Shown here in pieces: positions 23,725 to 35,944 of a DNA stretch of 64,000 nucleotides (the first letter of the stretch is position 1; each line of letters opens with the position of its first letter). The stretch is from Ctenosaura bakeri (taxonomy: Eukaryota; Chordata; Lepidosauria; Squamata; Iguanidae), in the NCBI GenBank assembly GCA_948474755.1, contig CAOLHI010000146.1, positions 620,001-684,000 on the forward strand, in the 5' to 3' direction. The notes beneath the pieces are model-generated. The model searched no databases. It had not been told where the DNA came from and saw nothing but the letters and a program-made list of their open reading frames with translations. The position numbers and the translations under genes were made by a program.

Positions 23725-26490
23725 TCTTTGGTAGCAAACCCTGAAATGCACAAGAGCAATAGCCAGCGTCAGTAATGTAAAGCTGACTAAGGATGATGTT
23801 GACGTTGCCCTCATCTGAAGCCACTGCTGTAGAAGAAAAGCTATTATTAAAAGAATTCAAAGGGCATTTGACATAATCGGGTCAGCCAGAGGTGCATAAA
23901 CAAGAGGCCAAAGAAGACACAGAAATGTGTCTTTCAGTTCTATACCTGCAAGACATGCACTGTGAAGCTTTTATTCACACCTGCTTGCATGGCATTTCTC
24001 TCTCCCTCTGCTCTCTCTCCATTCCTCCAGCCCCTTTCATATTTTATCTGCCAGGCAATTTTATTCCCTGCAACCTGACACACAAAAGGACATTTCAAAG
24101 CAAATACCTACGTCTCAAGCACATCTTCTCTTTATTCCAAGATTTTTAAGCAAATCTTCATAGCAGGCAAGGCTGCTTAATGGCTAGCTGCCCCCTATTG
24201 TGTTCTGCCTGCCAGAGAGAGAGAAAGAGAAAAAAAGGCGTCACAGTTTTGTCAGAGATGAAGGACAGAAGGAAACAAGGATCAGAATGGATGCTGTAGG
24301 TTGATCAGTCACTTTAAAAAGAGAACAGGCATTCACAGGGATTATGTATTTTGTATTCATCTTCCTTAAAATGTATACAATTGGGTGATTATACTTGCTA
24401 TGCTCATTTTGGTCTGAGCAAATATGAATGGGCTCATTTCTGGAACAGAAATATAAAATGAGATTATTGATGGATCAGACATCAGGCTGTTATTTAAAAG
24501 ATAGCATAAAATAATTGCTGTCATTTTGCTGTACATCTACATTGTTTTGCTTAGGGAGCTGCATTTAAAGGATCAGGGTAGTTCTTCTAGAAAGCTGAAC
24601 GGATTGTGTGTGTATACATGCTTTTGTTTGCAATATTGAGACAAACATAGGCAGAGTATGTTAAGAATGTTAAAAGTACATGCTAGGATGCATTCTTGCT
24701 TCACAAATGTATAATTAATTCACAGGCTTTACATTTATTTGTAATGTATTTCATGTAGGCGTCTATGCATTAGTGCCACTTCGATTGCTGTTTAAACTCT
24801 GAAGAGTGATATGGGTTAATTGGGTACTCCACTTAGAATTGATTTGACCGGGGTAGTGGCATCCTATTGGCTATACAAGTCCAAGTGGCCAATGGATTTG
24901 TTCCTTTAGTCGAATGTCTTTCTGACAACTGGCCAGGACTTGGTGAAATCAATATCAGACCCCCAAAGAAAATTTCCAGGCAGTGTCAAAACTGGTTATG
25001 GTAACTTTGCTGTGGACTACCATTCCTGTAAATCATTAGAAATTCAGTTTCTGTTCTGGAATCAAAGGAAACCACTAGTTTGCCAAGAAATGAATAGCCC
25101 ACTTAAAGGCAGAATTTGACAGGCTCACATCTGTTAAGGAACTGATAGGACCAAGCCATTGGGAGCAAGTTCTAGGTCAGACCCCCCAACAACTTTTAAA
25201 ACAATTACAGGATAGGGGTCAAGTCTAAAATATCTACAGCTCAGGGTGCATGACACAACTATGTGTATATATCAGTTTTTAGGAAAGGTCAGGAGAAAGT
25301 TAAGGCCCAGATATGGAATCATGTTCTACTTAGCCCAAGATATTAAACAATTCTGAGAATAAGACATTACATTGTAGTACATTTGATTCAAACTATAGTG
25401 TACATTCAGGACCATTTATTTATTATGTTCATGCCAAATGCAAATATTGATAATTTCGCTTTATCTTACATTTTAAAGTTGTGTGCTGTGCTCCATTCTG
25501 ATGAATAGTGCTGTACATATTTCACTTTGGCACAACGAATTCTGAGTTTCCAAGCACTGAGCAAAGTTGCCACTAATGCAATGCCTTCTCTGTCTCTCCA
25601 CTACAGGCCATGCTCCTCCATCCTTATATTTCTGATATTGTGGCAAAATAGATGAAGAAATCTTCTTCATAAGAGCAAAGGTCCATCTGATCTATCAACC
25701 AGCATCATTTCTATACTGCCTTGCAACTACAAAATATATCACTCAAGATGTCCAGTAACATGATTGAGAACAAACTTAAAATAAAACCATTAAAATTATC
25801 ATTGCAAACCACTTTTCTTAAAATAAAGTAATTAAAATCACTAATCAATAAACAGTAAAATAGTTCAAAGGGCCATTTTGAGAAGACATGTCTCACACCC
25901 TTTCTAAAAACATTGAGAATCAGAAATTACTGCAATAGGGCACTGGTGTAAACTTGGAAGCAACATAAAGTCATCTGCCTGGTGACTATCATGCATGTCT
26001 TCACAGATATTCAAGATGGTCTCTTCTTGAAGATGTTAAGGTTTGTAACAATATTATGCTCCCCCAGTGGCCAGTCACTGGAAGAATACAAGCAGGATCT
26101 GCAATCAAGGGTGGCTTCAATGTCATGGAAACCCTTCTTCCGGTGTGGAGAACCACCTCTACTGGAAGGTGTGGACAATTACCTACATGGTTGACTGTTA
26201 AGTGGTTTCTAAAGACTTTGTTTTGGTGGTTCCAAAAATATTTTCATCAATATTTTCATATTCTGTATTTAATTCTACTTGACTTTATTGCTTTATCCTC
26301 TGATGATAGTTTTTATATTTATACTGTTTCATTCTGCTGAAAGGAATGATTGTTGTCATAAGATTATTATAATTTTTAAGCATATTAGGATTTTGCAGCA
26401 TTCGGTCTATTTTTTTGTGATGAAATTGTCATCCTTGAATGTAACCTTCCCTTACCAGGTCCCATCCAGTCTGAATAGTAACCACCTGTA
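23725..26490. other. No recognised gene or element
   Basis: AT-rich, with a purine-rich patch at about 24215-24238. The longest open frames (85-94 codons) show no recognisable motif. Confidence 0.45.
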
Positions 26491-27278
26491 GGCCTTTTCT
26501 GCTCAAGGGCAATACATTGCACTGGCATTGTATTCTTGCTGTTATGTCTGCACGTTAAACAGGTTAGTATCAATGTTTCCTCTGCAGATTTGCATGGCTT
26601 GAGCTCTTAGCGCAATTACTATCGATGTAAAACCAATGTATTGTAAAATCAGAAAAACTCCAATGTAAAACACAAAAATCAGTTTGGCTGCGTTTCTGAC
26701 AACATGTGGAAGGTGTACACACAGAGGTGGTTCTCTGTGGGCGTTCCCACCTTTCCCTGGCATCATTTTTGTCCACTCCTGTCTCCACCCCTCAAACGCA
26801 GGGCAGGCGCTGGAATACATGAAATATGTTGGGATCCTCAGGATAATTGCTTTTAAATTTCTGGCTATCTAGACCAGAGCTTTCCAAACTTTTCATGTTG
26901 GGCACCACTTTTTAGACAGGCATCATTTTGCGACACAGTAATTTTACTAGCAATTTTACTAGTGAACTGGAGGTGGGGCTTGTCTTCTGTAAGAACGAAC
27001 TAAAGTATCTCCACTGATACATAGCAACAGGTTTGTTTTCTTAAAAAATTGACCAATCAGAGGCGGCAGCGTGGAGCAAGGGAGGGAGGATGAGGATGAG
27101 GATGGGAGTTTCACGAGAATTGACTGAGCAGAAGCAGCAAATGATTTTGCCTGTATTAGTTCAACAGAAACCGGAGGACATGCAGATAACAATTTGGTAA
27201 ATTCGAAGTAAGTTGGGTTAAAAAACACCGCTCACAACATGCGGTGAAACGCTTCTCCACTTTGGTGCAGAAATGGCC
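26491..27278. mobile_element. Composite MITE with GGCC-type termini, family H3
   Basis: The left end is GGCCTTTTCTGCTC and the right end GTGCAGAAATGGCC. Both halves align with 53505-53969 (shared AACATGTGGAA, CACAGAGGTGG, AAATTGACCAATCAG, AAATGATTTT, CGCTTCTCCACTTT). This copy carries about 300 extra bp between CAGAGGTGG and AAATTGACC, including a partial hAT element. The flanking triplets GTA and ATA differ by one base, so the target-site duplication is doubtful. Confidence 0.6.
26875..27040 (+). mobile_element. Partial hAT MITE nested in the 26491 element
   Basis: Starts CAGAGCTTTCCAAACTTTTC and continues in parallel with the complete copy at 40441 (ATGTTGG, CACTTTTTAGACA, CGACACAGTAATT, ACTAGC). 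The right terminus is not visible, so the 3' boundary is approximate. Confidence 0.6.
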
Positions 27279-30200
27279 ATAGTCACACTGTTAGGAATGA
27301 TTGCACTGTTAGGAATGATCAACACATAAATGGTTGTGGGTTGAGGGAACTTATTTCACTGAGTCATCTGGAAGTTTAACTCAGAAAGGAAATGTCACAA
27401 TGAATATATCACAACAAATATCACAATGAAATTGAATGAAATTAAATACATTTCTATTGTGATTATATCCTCTTTCTATTCAGTTTCTCCACATCATGCA
27501 TAATTTTAAAAATATTAGTTATCATCCCTTTTTGAATTAAATGGAAAATCCACAAACAAATTAGCCTTTTCCTCATAGGGAAAGCATTTCTGTAACCCTC
27601 TGATAATTCATGTGGCTGTTCTATGCATGTCTTCCAGTTGTATGATATCTGACTGAAGATCCAGGGAGGGGGCAGGCTGACCTGCATATGGATTTCCTAA
27701 TATGACTGAGCTGTAGGTTTATATAAAGGCACTTTGATACTTACAGTCTTATCTGAACTCCCGTTCCAAATGGAGAAGAATTTCTTATTTCCACAGCTGT
27801 CAAACCCTCAGTTGATACTTGAAACGAGCTATCTATCAGAAACCCAAATCTTTCTGTCTCAGACAATAATAATATACATGTAATGTTAGAGACTTCTTAT
27901 GCCCCATTGCGCATTGTTTAACACTTGTTTACACTGAATCTTAGTTATCCTTTTGTTGCCCATTTATCAAGTTTAAAAAAGTTTCTTCTGAAGTTATTCT
28001 GATTTCACCATGCTACATAATTTTGCAACCAGTTGAAGAACGGGAAGTACAGAGTTTCTATGTGTAAAGTATAGGCACCATCACTGGGTGAAGACCTGAC
28101 AGCTTTCAACAACCCCAGTTGTTACAACAGACAAAGTGATTCCTTCTCTACAATTAGGATATCATGCCAATTGTAATGCATTTACCTATGAAATACTATC
28201 TTGATTATTGTTTACTGCTGCACATGTCAGAATGTGTATTCAAGCAAGTGACTCTAAGCTATTATTTCCATCTTTCCACTGAAGTCTTCAGTGTTATGCT
28301 AGAGAGAGCTCTCTCTCTCTGTGTGTGTGTCTTTCACTCACACACACATGCACATAACAAGCAAGAACACTAGGACGGCACTCAAAAACCTGACAATAAA
28401 TGAAAGCAACACTATTCTATCATGTCTGTTTATAGTCTCACTGTAACGCAGATCACCATATTCTACGGAGTTCTGTATTCCAAAGTACTGGCCAGCAATA
28501 CCCACAGCAAAATTTTGTTCAGTTTAGCCAAGAGAGATGCACAAGTGATGGCTGGAATCCAAGAGATCAATGGAGTGTCTGAAAGATGATTTGACATTAT
28601 TGGTTAAACAAAGCAACTTGTGGGCATTTTTTGCTTGCTATGAGTCAACAGGATCTTTTTGCAGTAAGTTCAGTGGAAGAAGGCTCTGGACTTGGTCTTC
28701 ATTTCTAACACATTGCTATTTCAACCATTCTGTACAGTATCCATTTTTCTGGCTTTCACATGTGCTAGATTTAAGAGGTAGACAAATGTTACAAGGCCAA
28801 CCAAACCAATAAGCAGTAAAATTGATCCCGCTGCATTCATAACTTTATAATTTAATTTAAGTGACTTTCAAAGGTCTCCTTCAAGGCCTAAGAGTTATAA
28901 GAAAGCCTTAGTTTTACATAAAGGATATCTTCCAAATTTATTTCTCTATTCATCAAGCAATGAAAAGAGTCTCAAATTCCTAGAAAATATTTCTCTTCTG
29001 GGGAGGAATTTTACTGAGCCATTGAAAAATTTATATGACATATTTTTATCTCCTGCCATTTAATGAGGCCTTGGTGGTGTGCATGGTCCTACCCCTACCC
29101 ACTTTTCCCCTCACAATTCTGCAAAGTTAAAATGGATAGATAGCGAAAAACTGGCTTAAGGTTCTGGCTAAAGTGGGACGTAGGCTTTCTCCTCGATCAA
29201 AGGAAAGTATATGCTACGGTGGCTGTAATTCCAAAGGCTGGGCCCAGTGATGGATATTATGTGGTCAGAATGTTTCACAGAGAAAAACAACAACAACAGT
29301 ATCTCTTTCGTTGTCCCGAGACAAATTACTACTTCCAGCTAGGCTAGACCCATTTGAATAAACTGCAGACTGGTAAATTAATACTTATATAAATTCCATT
29401 GGGTTTACTCTATTTGGGATTATTTAGGCCATTGTCTATCCATTGATCTGTAAGCACTCTCCATCTTCATTCAAGGAAGTTCAAGATATCAGTGGTGCTC
29501 TTCAGCCTGTTATCAATGTATCCTTGTTAGTGTGTTTTTAGTGTATACCATACGTATGTTCTAAGTGTGTGTTTTATCTCTTTCTTTTAATCTCTTAATT
29601 GCATTTGTTTTTAAATGAAATGTTGCTACTACTTGCGACCTTGAATGCCATTTTAATTTTTTTTTTTTTTTTGGCAGAAATGTGCAATGAAACATTTATT
29701 TATTAATTAAGATAATTCATTCACTACTTCAGCAAAATGTCACTGTGAACAACAAGCCACTTTTCTACCCTTTGGGGGGATTGCACAAAACCTAGACATT
29801 TTCAGTTTGCAAAATCTAATAGTTCTTTGGACCTGACAATGTGAATTAGCTCTTTCTGATTTACTGAGTTCTTGTGGTAGCAATCAAATAACAATATTTG
29901 AAGTACCAAGAAAAGTGCATTTGCCTATAGAAATATGTTGCACAAAATAATCATTTAGGTAATCATTTTTCTTCAGATTGTTTTTGACAGATTGTTGAGT
30001 GGGATCCTTCACAAAATATGGAGAACAATAAACACTGATGGGAACATCCTTCAAATTAAACCCAATTTCTCCAGTGCTACTTGTCATATGAAAAGCTCCA
30101 GTTACTGGAACTGAGTCTCATACAGTCCTTTGACACTTCCTATAGTTTCTAGTAACTCTCATATTCCATCTTGCCCATTATTGTGGTGACAGAGGGACAG

Positions 30201-30540
30201 AAGGTATGTTTTCCATGCTCCAGATCCTAGGTTCAGTCCTGGCTATTTCCATATTTTTGCTTCATTTTGAAAAATCAGATAGCAGATGATGGGGAAGACT
30301 CCTAGAGAGCCATAGCCAGTTAAAGGAGTGGTTGGATGAAACAACCTGATTTCTCACTTGCTGCTCTACTATAACATCTATTCCTGATATTTGTTTGTAA
30401 TTAAGGGAGTGAGGATTGAAAAAAAAAAAGAATTATCTTGATTCTGCCCATTACATGTAGTTCTGTGAAACTGAACTACTTTTCATAAAAGAAGAAACTT
30501 CACCATGTGAAGTTTTTAAGCCTCCACATTCTAAACTTGC
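27279..30540. other. No recognised gene or element
   Basis: Contains a 17-bp near-repeat (CACTGTTAGGAATGATT and CACTGTTAGGAATGATC) at 27286-27321, a CT/GT/CA-rich patch at about 28310-28352 and a run of about 18 T at 29655. No coding signal. Confidence 0.45.
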
Positions 30541-30542
30541 GG

Positions 30543-30752
30543 TCTCTTTCCGTCTACACAGTTATAGCCCTCTGATCCCACTTAAACTGCCATGCATATA
30601 ACCTATGGTATCCTGAGATCTGTACTTTTGGGAAACATTTAGAATTCTATGCCAGAAAGCTCTAGTCTCTCACCAAATACAAATTCCAGGATTCCATAGA
30701 ATATAACCATGACAATTAAAGTGCTATTAATTATAATAGAGTGGAATAGACC
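30543..30752. mobile_element. Decayed MITE, H1 family
   Basis: Left end CTCTTTCCGTCTACACAGTT. The interior has CTGCCATGCATATAACCTAT and an inverted partner ATTCCATAGAATATAACCAT. The right end TAGAGTGGAATAGACC completes the inverted structure. Ends are eroded and no target-site duplication is claimed. Confidence 0.5.
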
Positions 30753-31944
30753 AATAAAGAGTTACAGCCCAGAGTATATGTATAGCATTCTCCCTCCCTC
30801 ACACCCTCAAATATCTATTTGGCTTTTATTTTCATTTTGTCTTGGAACTTTAAATACCTTATAGGCAAGTCATTTCAATTCATACCTTACAGGATATTCA
30901 TTTCAATTTGTGCATGGCAGCCCTGCTGAATCCATCCAATAACTTTAAATTGTTTCAGTCCCCTCATGCCACCGCACATACTATTTTGGAGGACCCCTCA
31001 ATGCTCAGGGGTGGCTTTAGGGTTATCTCCAGGGGACTGTGATTGGCAAAGGGAAAGGAGAAAAATCCGCTTGTGTGAATATAGTTCTCTTAATCTGTTT
31101 CTGGCTTTAATCCTTTATATTTAGGTGCACAGATATGCATCTAATCTGCTACTATGGAGAGAAGAAATATCTACTAATTGTCAAGGAAACCAAACCTATC
31201 CTTTTAAACATTAAGATGTGAATCTCAATGCAAGGGACTAAAGGTGCATGTTTAAAAATATCAATGAAAAATGCGGTGAATTAGACACATTTGTTTCATT
31301 TGATCTTACCAGAAAAACCAACAGGGATTTAAAATAAATGAATGCACATGTAAAGAAATTTCATATTCTCCATTTCTAGTTGCTTTGTTACGCATTACCT
31401 TGGTAGAATCAGGGTGAGACAAAGAATTAAAATGGCAGATATAACTTCCAGTCTATTTTTTCCCCAAGATAGCTTCTTAATGGTTATTGAGACATTTCAT
31501 TATAGTTTTTCCACACTGGACAGTTTTTAGACTCAGTAGGATCTTCTTTATTTTAATTTTTCAGAATTTGTTTTTCCAGCATTTGATTTTTAATGGAAAA
31601 AAGGTTACCCATGGGTTAAAAGAAATGGTAAAATTGGTACTCATGTGTTCTGAAGGGCATGAGGGACCTTCTTGAGTAGGAAAGACTAGGGTGGGGAGTA
31701 ACGTAGACTCAAGTTGATTGAATTGGACTCAAGTCGAACCTAAGTCACTTCAATGACTTTGACACTTTGACTTGGTAATAAATGATACACTGACTCAACT
31801 CATTTCTTTTATATTTTTAGTGACCAACTTGCTGCCCTTGGTTCAATAACATAACACTTTCATCTAGAAATCTTACAACTGTGAACACAGTTCCATCTCT
31901 TTTTGCCTACTGGTCACATGACAATCTGTCTCAAGCCCCAAGTG
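30753..31944. other. No recognised gene or element
   Basis: AT-rich sequence with no coding motif or repeat structure I can support. Confidence 0.45.
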
Positions 31945-32385
31945 TAGGCACATTTCTCAGAAAGGAACAGCAAATGGGTTAGACAACAGGCTTGAGGTAG
32001 GGTTGAAGTCTCCTCAGCTATCTGTTCCCATTGCATATCAGAGGAGCCTTCTAAAACTTTTCCTGAGAGCAGAAGGCAAAACTCACCCCCAGAGTGCAAG
32101 GTGAATTTCTCAGAGGGGAATAGAAAACGTGTTTGCCAATAGGTTTGAGAGGAAAGATCTGAAAGCTTTTGGAGCTTCAGTAACAGGGAATAAGAAGGAT
32201 CCTATTGCCCACTTCTGAAAAAAAAAAACTCCAGCTTCACCAATGAGAAGTATGAAGGATCCTATTTCCGACTCCTGAAGCTGCAGACTCCTTTAAGCCC
32301 AATGACACAAAAGTCTCCAGCTTAGAGAAAGGGGAGTATGAACGACCTTATTCCTCACTTCCAAAGCTGCAGCTGGCAAAATGTG
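31945..32385. repeat. Degenerate local duplications (minisatellite-like)
   Basis: Two layers are visible. A block beginning ATTTCTCAGAAAGGAACAGC near 31950 recurs as ATTTCTCAGAGGGGAATAGA near 32106. A second block recurs three times: GAGCTTCAGTAACAGGG (32171), CCAGCTTCACCAATGAG (32232) and CCAGCTTAGAGAAAGGG (32316). Each is followed by a GAAGGATCCTATT- or GAACGACCTTATT-like segment. Unit lengths vary (about 60-150 bp). Confidence 0.6.
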
Positions 32386-32569
32386 AATTGTAATGTAAAA
32401 TTGTAAATGTGGAAGGCTGATTCTACTTAAATTGTTAAAACTGACTTTATTCAACACTGTCCTGGAATATAGCACATTTACATCTGCATATGCCACCAAG
32501 AGGATGCCAAAAAATATTTTTTGCAGTTACTTCTCTAAACTAAACATGCCTTAGCAGCAGATGGATAAT

Positions 32570-33156
32570 TGAATCATAGAGTTTGAAGTGCCCCGTGGGC
32601 CACTGGGTCCACCCCCACCCCCATTCAATGCAAAATTTCCAACTAAAGCATCCCCAATAGATAGCTGTTCAGGCTTTTTTTGAAGACCTCCAGAGATGGG
32701 GACTTCATCACCTCTCTAAGCAATTATTTCTGTTGCTGAATTGCTTTCACTGTCAAGAAATTCCTTCTAATGTTCAATCAAAGTCTACCCTCCTGTAACT
32801 TAAAACTATTTGACCTTGTTCTATCCTCTGGGGCAGCAGAGAATAAGTTTGCATCCTCTTCTCTATGGTGGCCCCTGAGCTGCTGAAAGAGTGCAATCAT
32901 CCCTCAGTCTTCTCTCCACCAAGCTGAACATGCCCAACTCCTTCAACCCCTTCTCATATATTTTGTTCTCTGTACTTCTTATCATAATCACCATAATTGT
33001 TCGTCTCTGAAGCTGCTCCAGTTTGTCTGTATCCTTAAAATGAGACACCCAGAACTGAATAGTGTACTCCAAATGAGGTCTGACCAACACAGGATATAGT
33101 GGGACTATTATTTCCTTTGACTTGGAAACTATGGTTCTATTAATGAAAGTTGCCAT
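32570..33156 (-). mobile_element. CR1 LINE 3' end
   Basis: Reverse-strand CR1: the tail reads CAAACTCTATGATTCAATT. The 3' UTR contains the reverse of CTTCTAATGTTCAATCAAAG and of TCTGGGGCAGCAGAGAATAA, both usual CR1 words. Coding remnants lie further in. It is 5' truncated near 33156. Confidence 0.85.
32863..33156 (-). pseudogene. CR1 ORF2 C-terminal fragment
   Basis: A 97-codon open stretch containing IIVPLYPVLVRPHLEYTIQF, FKDTDKLEQLQRRT and MFSLVERRLRDD. It is the end of the CR1 polymerase and parallels the plus-strand copy at 21673. The start codon lies at the truncation edge and has no meaning. Confidence 0.8.
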
Positions 33157-33404
33157 TCCAACTGCAACTGCTGTGGCCTCAGAGAGAGTGAAGAAGAGGC
33201 AGGCACAGCTCCATCATGCCTTAGCCATAGCAAGAGAAGAAAGAATGGACAGTATCTGCTGGACTGAATCCCTCCCTTCTGCCATTCCCTTTTCCATATG
33301 TTTCATGTCTTATTTACACTGTAAGACTAAGGGCAAGGAACTGTCAAATCAACAATTTGTAAGTCATTTTGGAAGCCTTTTTGGCTCACGGCAAAGGATA
33401 AATA

Positions 33405-33440
33405 CTCTAAACAAACAAATAAACAAACAAACAAATTTAC
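33405..33440. repeat. (AAAC)n-rich tract
   Basis: Imperfect AAAC/AAAT tetranucleotides after an L2-tail-like AAAGGATAAATACTC; possibly the tail of a decayed LINE. Confidence 0.6.
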
Positions 33441-33548
33441 TATGCCAGGAAAAAGCAGGAATAAAAATTAAATTAAATAATAAACCAAAACAAACAAAAT
33501 AAATTAAGATTGTTAACATAAGTTAAACTATGATACATGATTAGATGT

Positions 33549-33788
33549 ATGGCCAATGTGGTGTAACAGTGTGGGAATTGCTATTAGACACGGGGAGATT
33601 AGGGTTTGAATCCCTGTTTGGCCACACAAACTCATTGGGTGACCTTGGACAAGTCACAGTCTCTCAGTCTCGGAGGAAGGCAAGGGAAACCCACTCTGAA
33701 CAAATTCTGCCAATAAACCCCATGATAACTTTGTGTTAGGGTTGCCATAAGTCAGAAATCACTTGAAGGTATCCAAGAACAACAAACA
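33549..33788 (+). mobile_element. Sauria-type SINE
   Basis: Head TGGCCAATGTGGTGTAACAG, B box GGGTTTGAATCCC, body TGGGTGACCTTGGACAAGTC and RTE-like tail GGGTTGCCATAAGTCAGAAA, ending in AACAACAAAC. The B box is close to the tRNA consensus GGTTCGAATCC. Confidence 0.85.
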
Positions 33789-34599
33789 AGATTAGGTCAT
33801 TGCCCTAAAGGGATTTCTCAAATGTATTTGAGCTCTGAAGTCATAAAAAGGGCATAAATTTGTCTAGATGGTAAAAGTTGAGTGGTTATCCCTGACTTTT
33901 AAGTCACTAAGCCATTGCATCTTATTGCAGCTCTAATTGTTAACAGCTTAATCCAAGCAAGTATAGAAGCAACAAGAGAGAGCAATTAAAGAAGAGAAAG
34001 AAAGTTTAGATTCCAAGAAATATATTCTCTTGGGTAACAGAAGTTCTGTTTTTTCTGTAAGCTTCAGATATAATTATGTATGTGTTTGTGTCTGTGTCTG
34101 TGTGTGTGCATTTTTACATGCAAGACTGTCAGTGAAGTCCATAGAATTCAATTAAATTACTTTAGGAACCCAGCCAAATCCATGACATATGACATCTAAA
34201 TGCAGCTATATATCAACAGGGTTTCCAAAATATAGTATGCATCTTATAGTTGTCTGAAACAAGAATGCAAGTTAAAGAGGGTTATGGGTAATATTTTTAG
34301 TATCATAAAAGTAAAGCAGCGCTGCTTTGTCTGATTTCTCAGATCTTACACAGTGGCAGATAGGTATGTTTGTTTTATGCTTATATAAACAATCGATACT
34401 GATGTCAGATTTAAAACTGAAAAAAAATTGGTTGATGATGCTGGAAGAGTGTAAATGTCTGCCAGTGTATGTACAGGAGAGAGTAAAGACTACTTCCTCT
34501 GCCTGGCTGTTTCCTATGGTGCACAGTGACTACACAGCTCCAGCTCCATTCAGCTGTGGGGTTGCACCTGAGTTTGTATCTGATTCCTCTGAGGGATCA

Positions 34600-34667
34600 G
34601 AGGAAGACAGAATTCTGTGCCCATAGTGTAAGACTACTTCTTCGACACTTGAGGCTTAAGAGTCTCA
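34600..34667 (+). mobile_element. L2-like 3' end, left part of a split copy
   Basis: AGTGTAAGACTACTTC to GAGGCTTAAGAGTCTCA resembles the end of an L2 3' UTR, and the usual continuation resumes only at 35124. Removing 34668-35123 plus one TCA restores a continuous L2-type tail. The 5' boundary of the L2 copy is uncertain. Confidence 0.5.
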
Positions 34668-35123
34668 GACCTTTTCCGCACTTTGTTTTTGCAACGGGGC
34701 AGAGCGTCCTCCAGCGAGGACGTTTGCACTTGGGGGCAGACTGGGTCCGGACTACTTTCTCTAGTTTCGGACTTCAGCCCACTCCGGAACAACCAGAAGT
34801 GGTCGCTCGCCATGCTATTGAAAGACCGCTTAAAACAGGTCTTTCAACAGTGTGGCGCGCCCCACTCTGTGGCTGCACTCTGGTGTAGATTTGCAGGCTC
34901 ACACCAGTGCGAGCCTGCAGATCTTCCGGGGGCGGGCTTTAGGCTGGCGATCTTCACCGGTTGGTGGAAAGCCTCCACCAACTGGAAGTCACCATTTTTG
35001 TCTCCGGAGCAGGGTGTAGTGCGGCCACGCACTGCTCCAGATCAGCCTGGATCCTCTGAGGGAACACGCCAGTCCGGTAAGCAACAGAACAGGGTGTTTT
35101 CTTCGCCAAGTGCAAAAAAGCCC
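34668..35123. mobile_element. GC-rich hairpin-chain MITE, family H2-like (copy C)
   Basis: Termini GACCTTTTCCGCACTT and AAGTGCAAAAAAGCCC are imperfect inverted repeats (12 of 16), flanked by the 3-bp duplication TCA. The interior is a chain of strong hairpins. Stems include CGTCCTC/GAGGACG (about 34707), TTGAAAGACC/GGTCTTTCAA (34818-34847), GCAGGCTC/GAGCCTGC (about 34890-34918), GTTGGTGGA/TCCACCAAC (about 34960-34982) and GGAGCAG with GTGCG/CGCAC (about 35006-35038). The 235-codon open frame at 34683-35390 runs across this element into flanking repeats and is not a gene. Confidence 0.7.
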
Positions 35124-35204
35124 TCAGTTTTGGGGGAAAGATGTAGTATAAACAAATATGTTATTGCTGTGGATGATGATGGTGATGATGATGATGATGA
35201 TTTT
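35124..35204 (+). mobile_element. L2-like 3' end, right part, with (GAT)n tail
   Basis: GTTTTGGGGGAAAGATG, TATAAACAAATATG and then an imperfect (GAT)n tract from 35174 to 35203. This is the usual order at the end of an L2 copy and continues the part that stops at 34667. Confidence 0.6.
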
Positions 35205-35612
35205 AGAAACTTGATTATAGAGAAAATTAAAGCTTCGATTATTGGTGAGGCAAATCCAGGAGACAGCAGCAATAAAGACAAAGAGAGGAAAGAGATTACC
35301 AAGACCTACAATAGAAATTCAGCCACTGTGGGAAAACAAAACAATTGTGACTCCAATAGTGATAGGTCCACTGGAAGTATTTCCAAATGATGGACAAAAC
35401 ATCTGAATGAAATTGCCATTAATAGGATTACCATCAATGGCTCAACTGCAAAAAGTGATACTGCTTGGAACTTGCCACATGATCCAAAGACAATTCATTG
35501 ACTGGTAGTTTCTTGGCTAGAATCCAGTCCAAAATCTCAACCAGTAGAACTTGGCAGACTGTGAAATTGATCAAAACAATAACAACAACAACAATAGCAG
35601 CAATAAATGAAT
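35205..35612 (+). mobile_element. R4-like LINE C-terminal fragment
   Basis: Across frameshifts the sequence encodes NPGDS, then IVTPIVIGPLEV and LQKVILLGTCHMIQR. These resemble the end of the restriction-like endonuclease region of R4/Dong-type LINEs, where a similar VIPIVIGALG...LQK..LLGTARILRK pattern is familiar. A tail with (AAC)n (about 35577-35594) follows. Only the last 130 codons remain, with stops and frame changes. It begins where the L2 (GAT)n tail ends. The clade is inferred from memory of the family. Confidence 0.6.
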
Positions 35613-35944
35613 GTGGCTGGGCACAAGCATAATCAATTAGAAGCCAGGAAACAGGGGTGAGTCTAGCAGCACAACATTTGGGGGGTTTTCTAGATACCTT
35701 CTTCCACAAGATCTGAGAAAGCACATACACAAATGTAACCCTCAGTTATGCCTGTATATGTCACCAGTAGAATGCTGGCCACTGTGTCCTGTATGTTATT
35801 TGGCCTTTGGTGGATTGCATTATGCACTGCACTTTTGTACAGGATGCTAAAGTCTTAGTCAAGAGACAGGATTGTTCATACTTGTTTTGAAAGGGCCTAA
35901 TCATTTAAATTTAATTTTCACAGTTCCTTTATGCAAGCCTTCTC

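Noticed and set aside
23509..23860. Lys/Glu/Arg-rich open frames on the minus strand
   Set aside because: They are translations of a (TTTC)n microsatellite and a SINE tail.
28310..28352. CRISPR-like short repeats
   Set aside because: They are CT, GT and CA dinucleotide runs in a vertebrate genome, with no repeat-spacer periodicity.
34683..35390. 235-codon open frame on the plus strand, with an Asp-rich stretch
   Set aside because: It begins inside a MITE, crosses its right end into an L2 tail whose (GAT)n encodes the Asp run, and ends in an R4-like fragment read in the wrong frame. It is a composite artefact.
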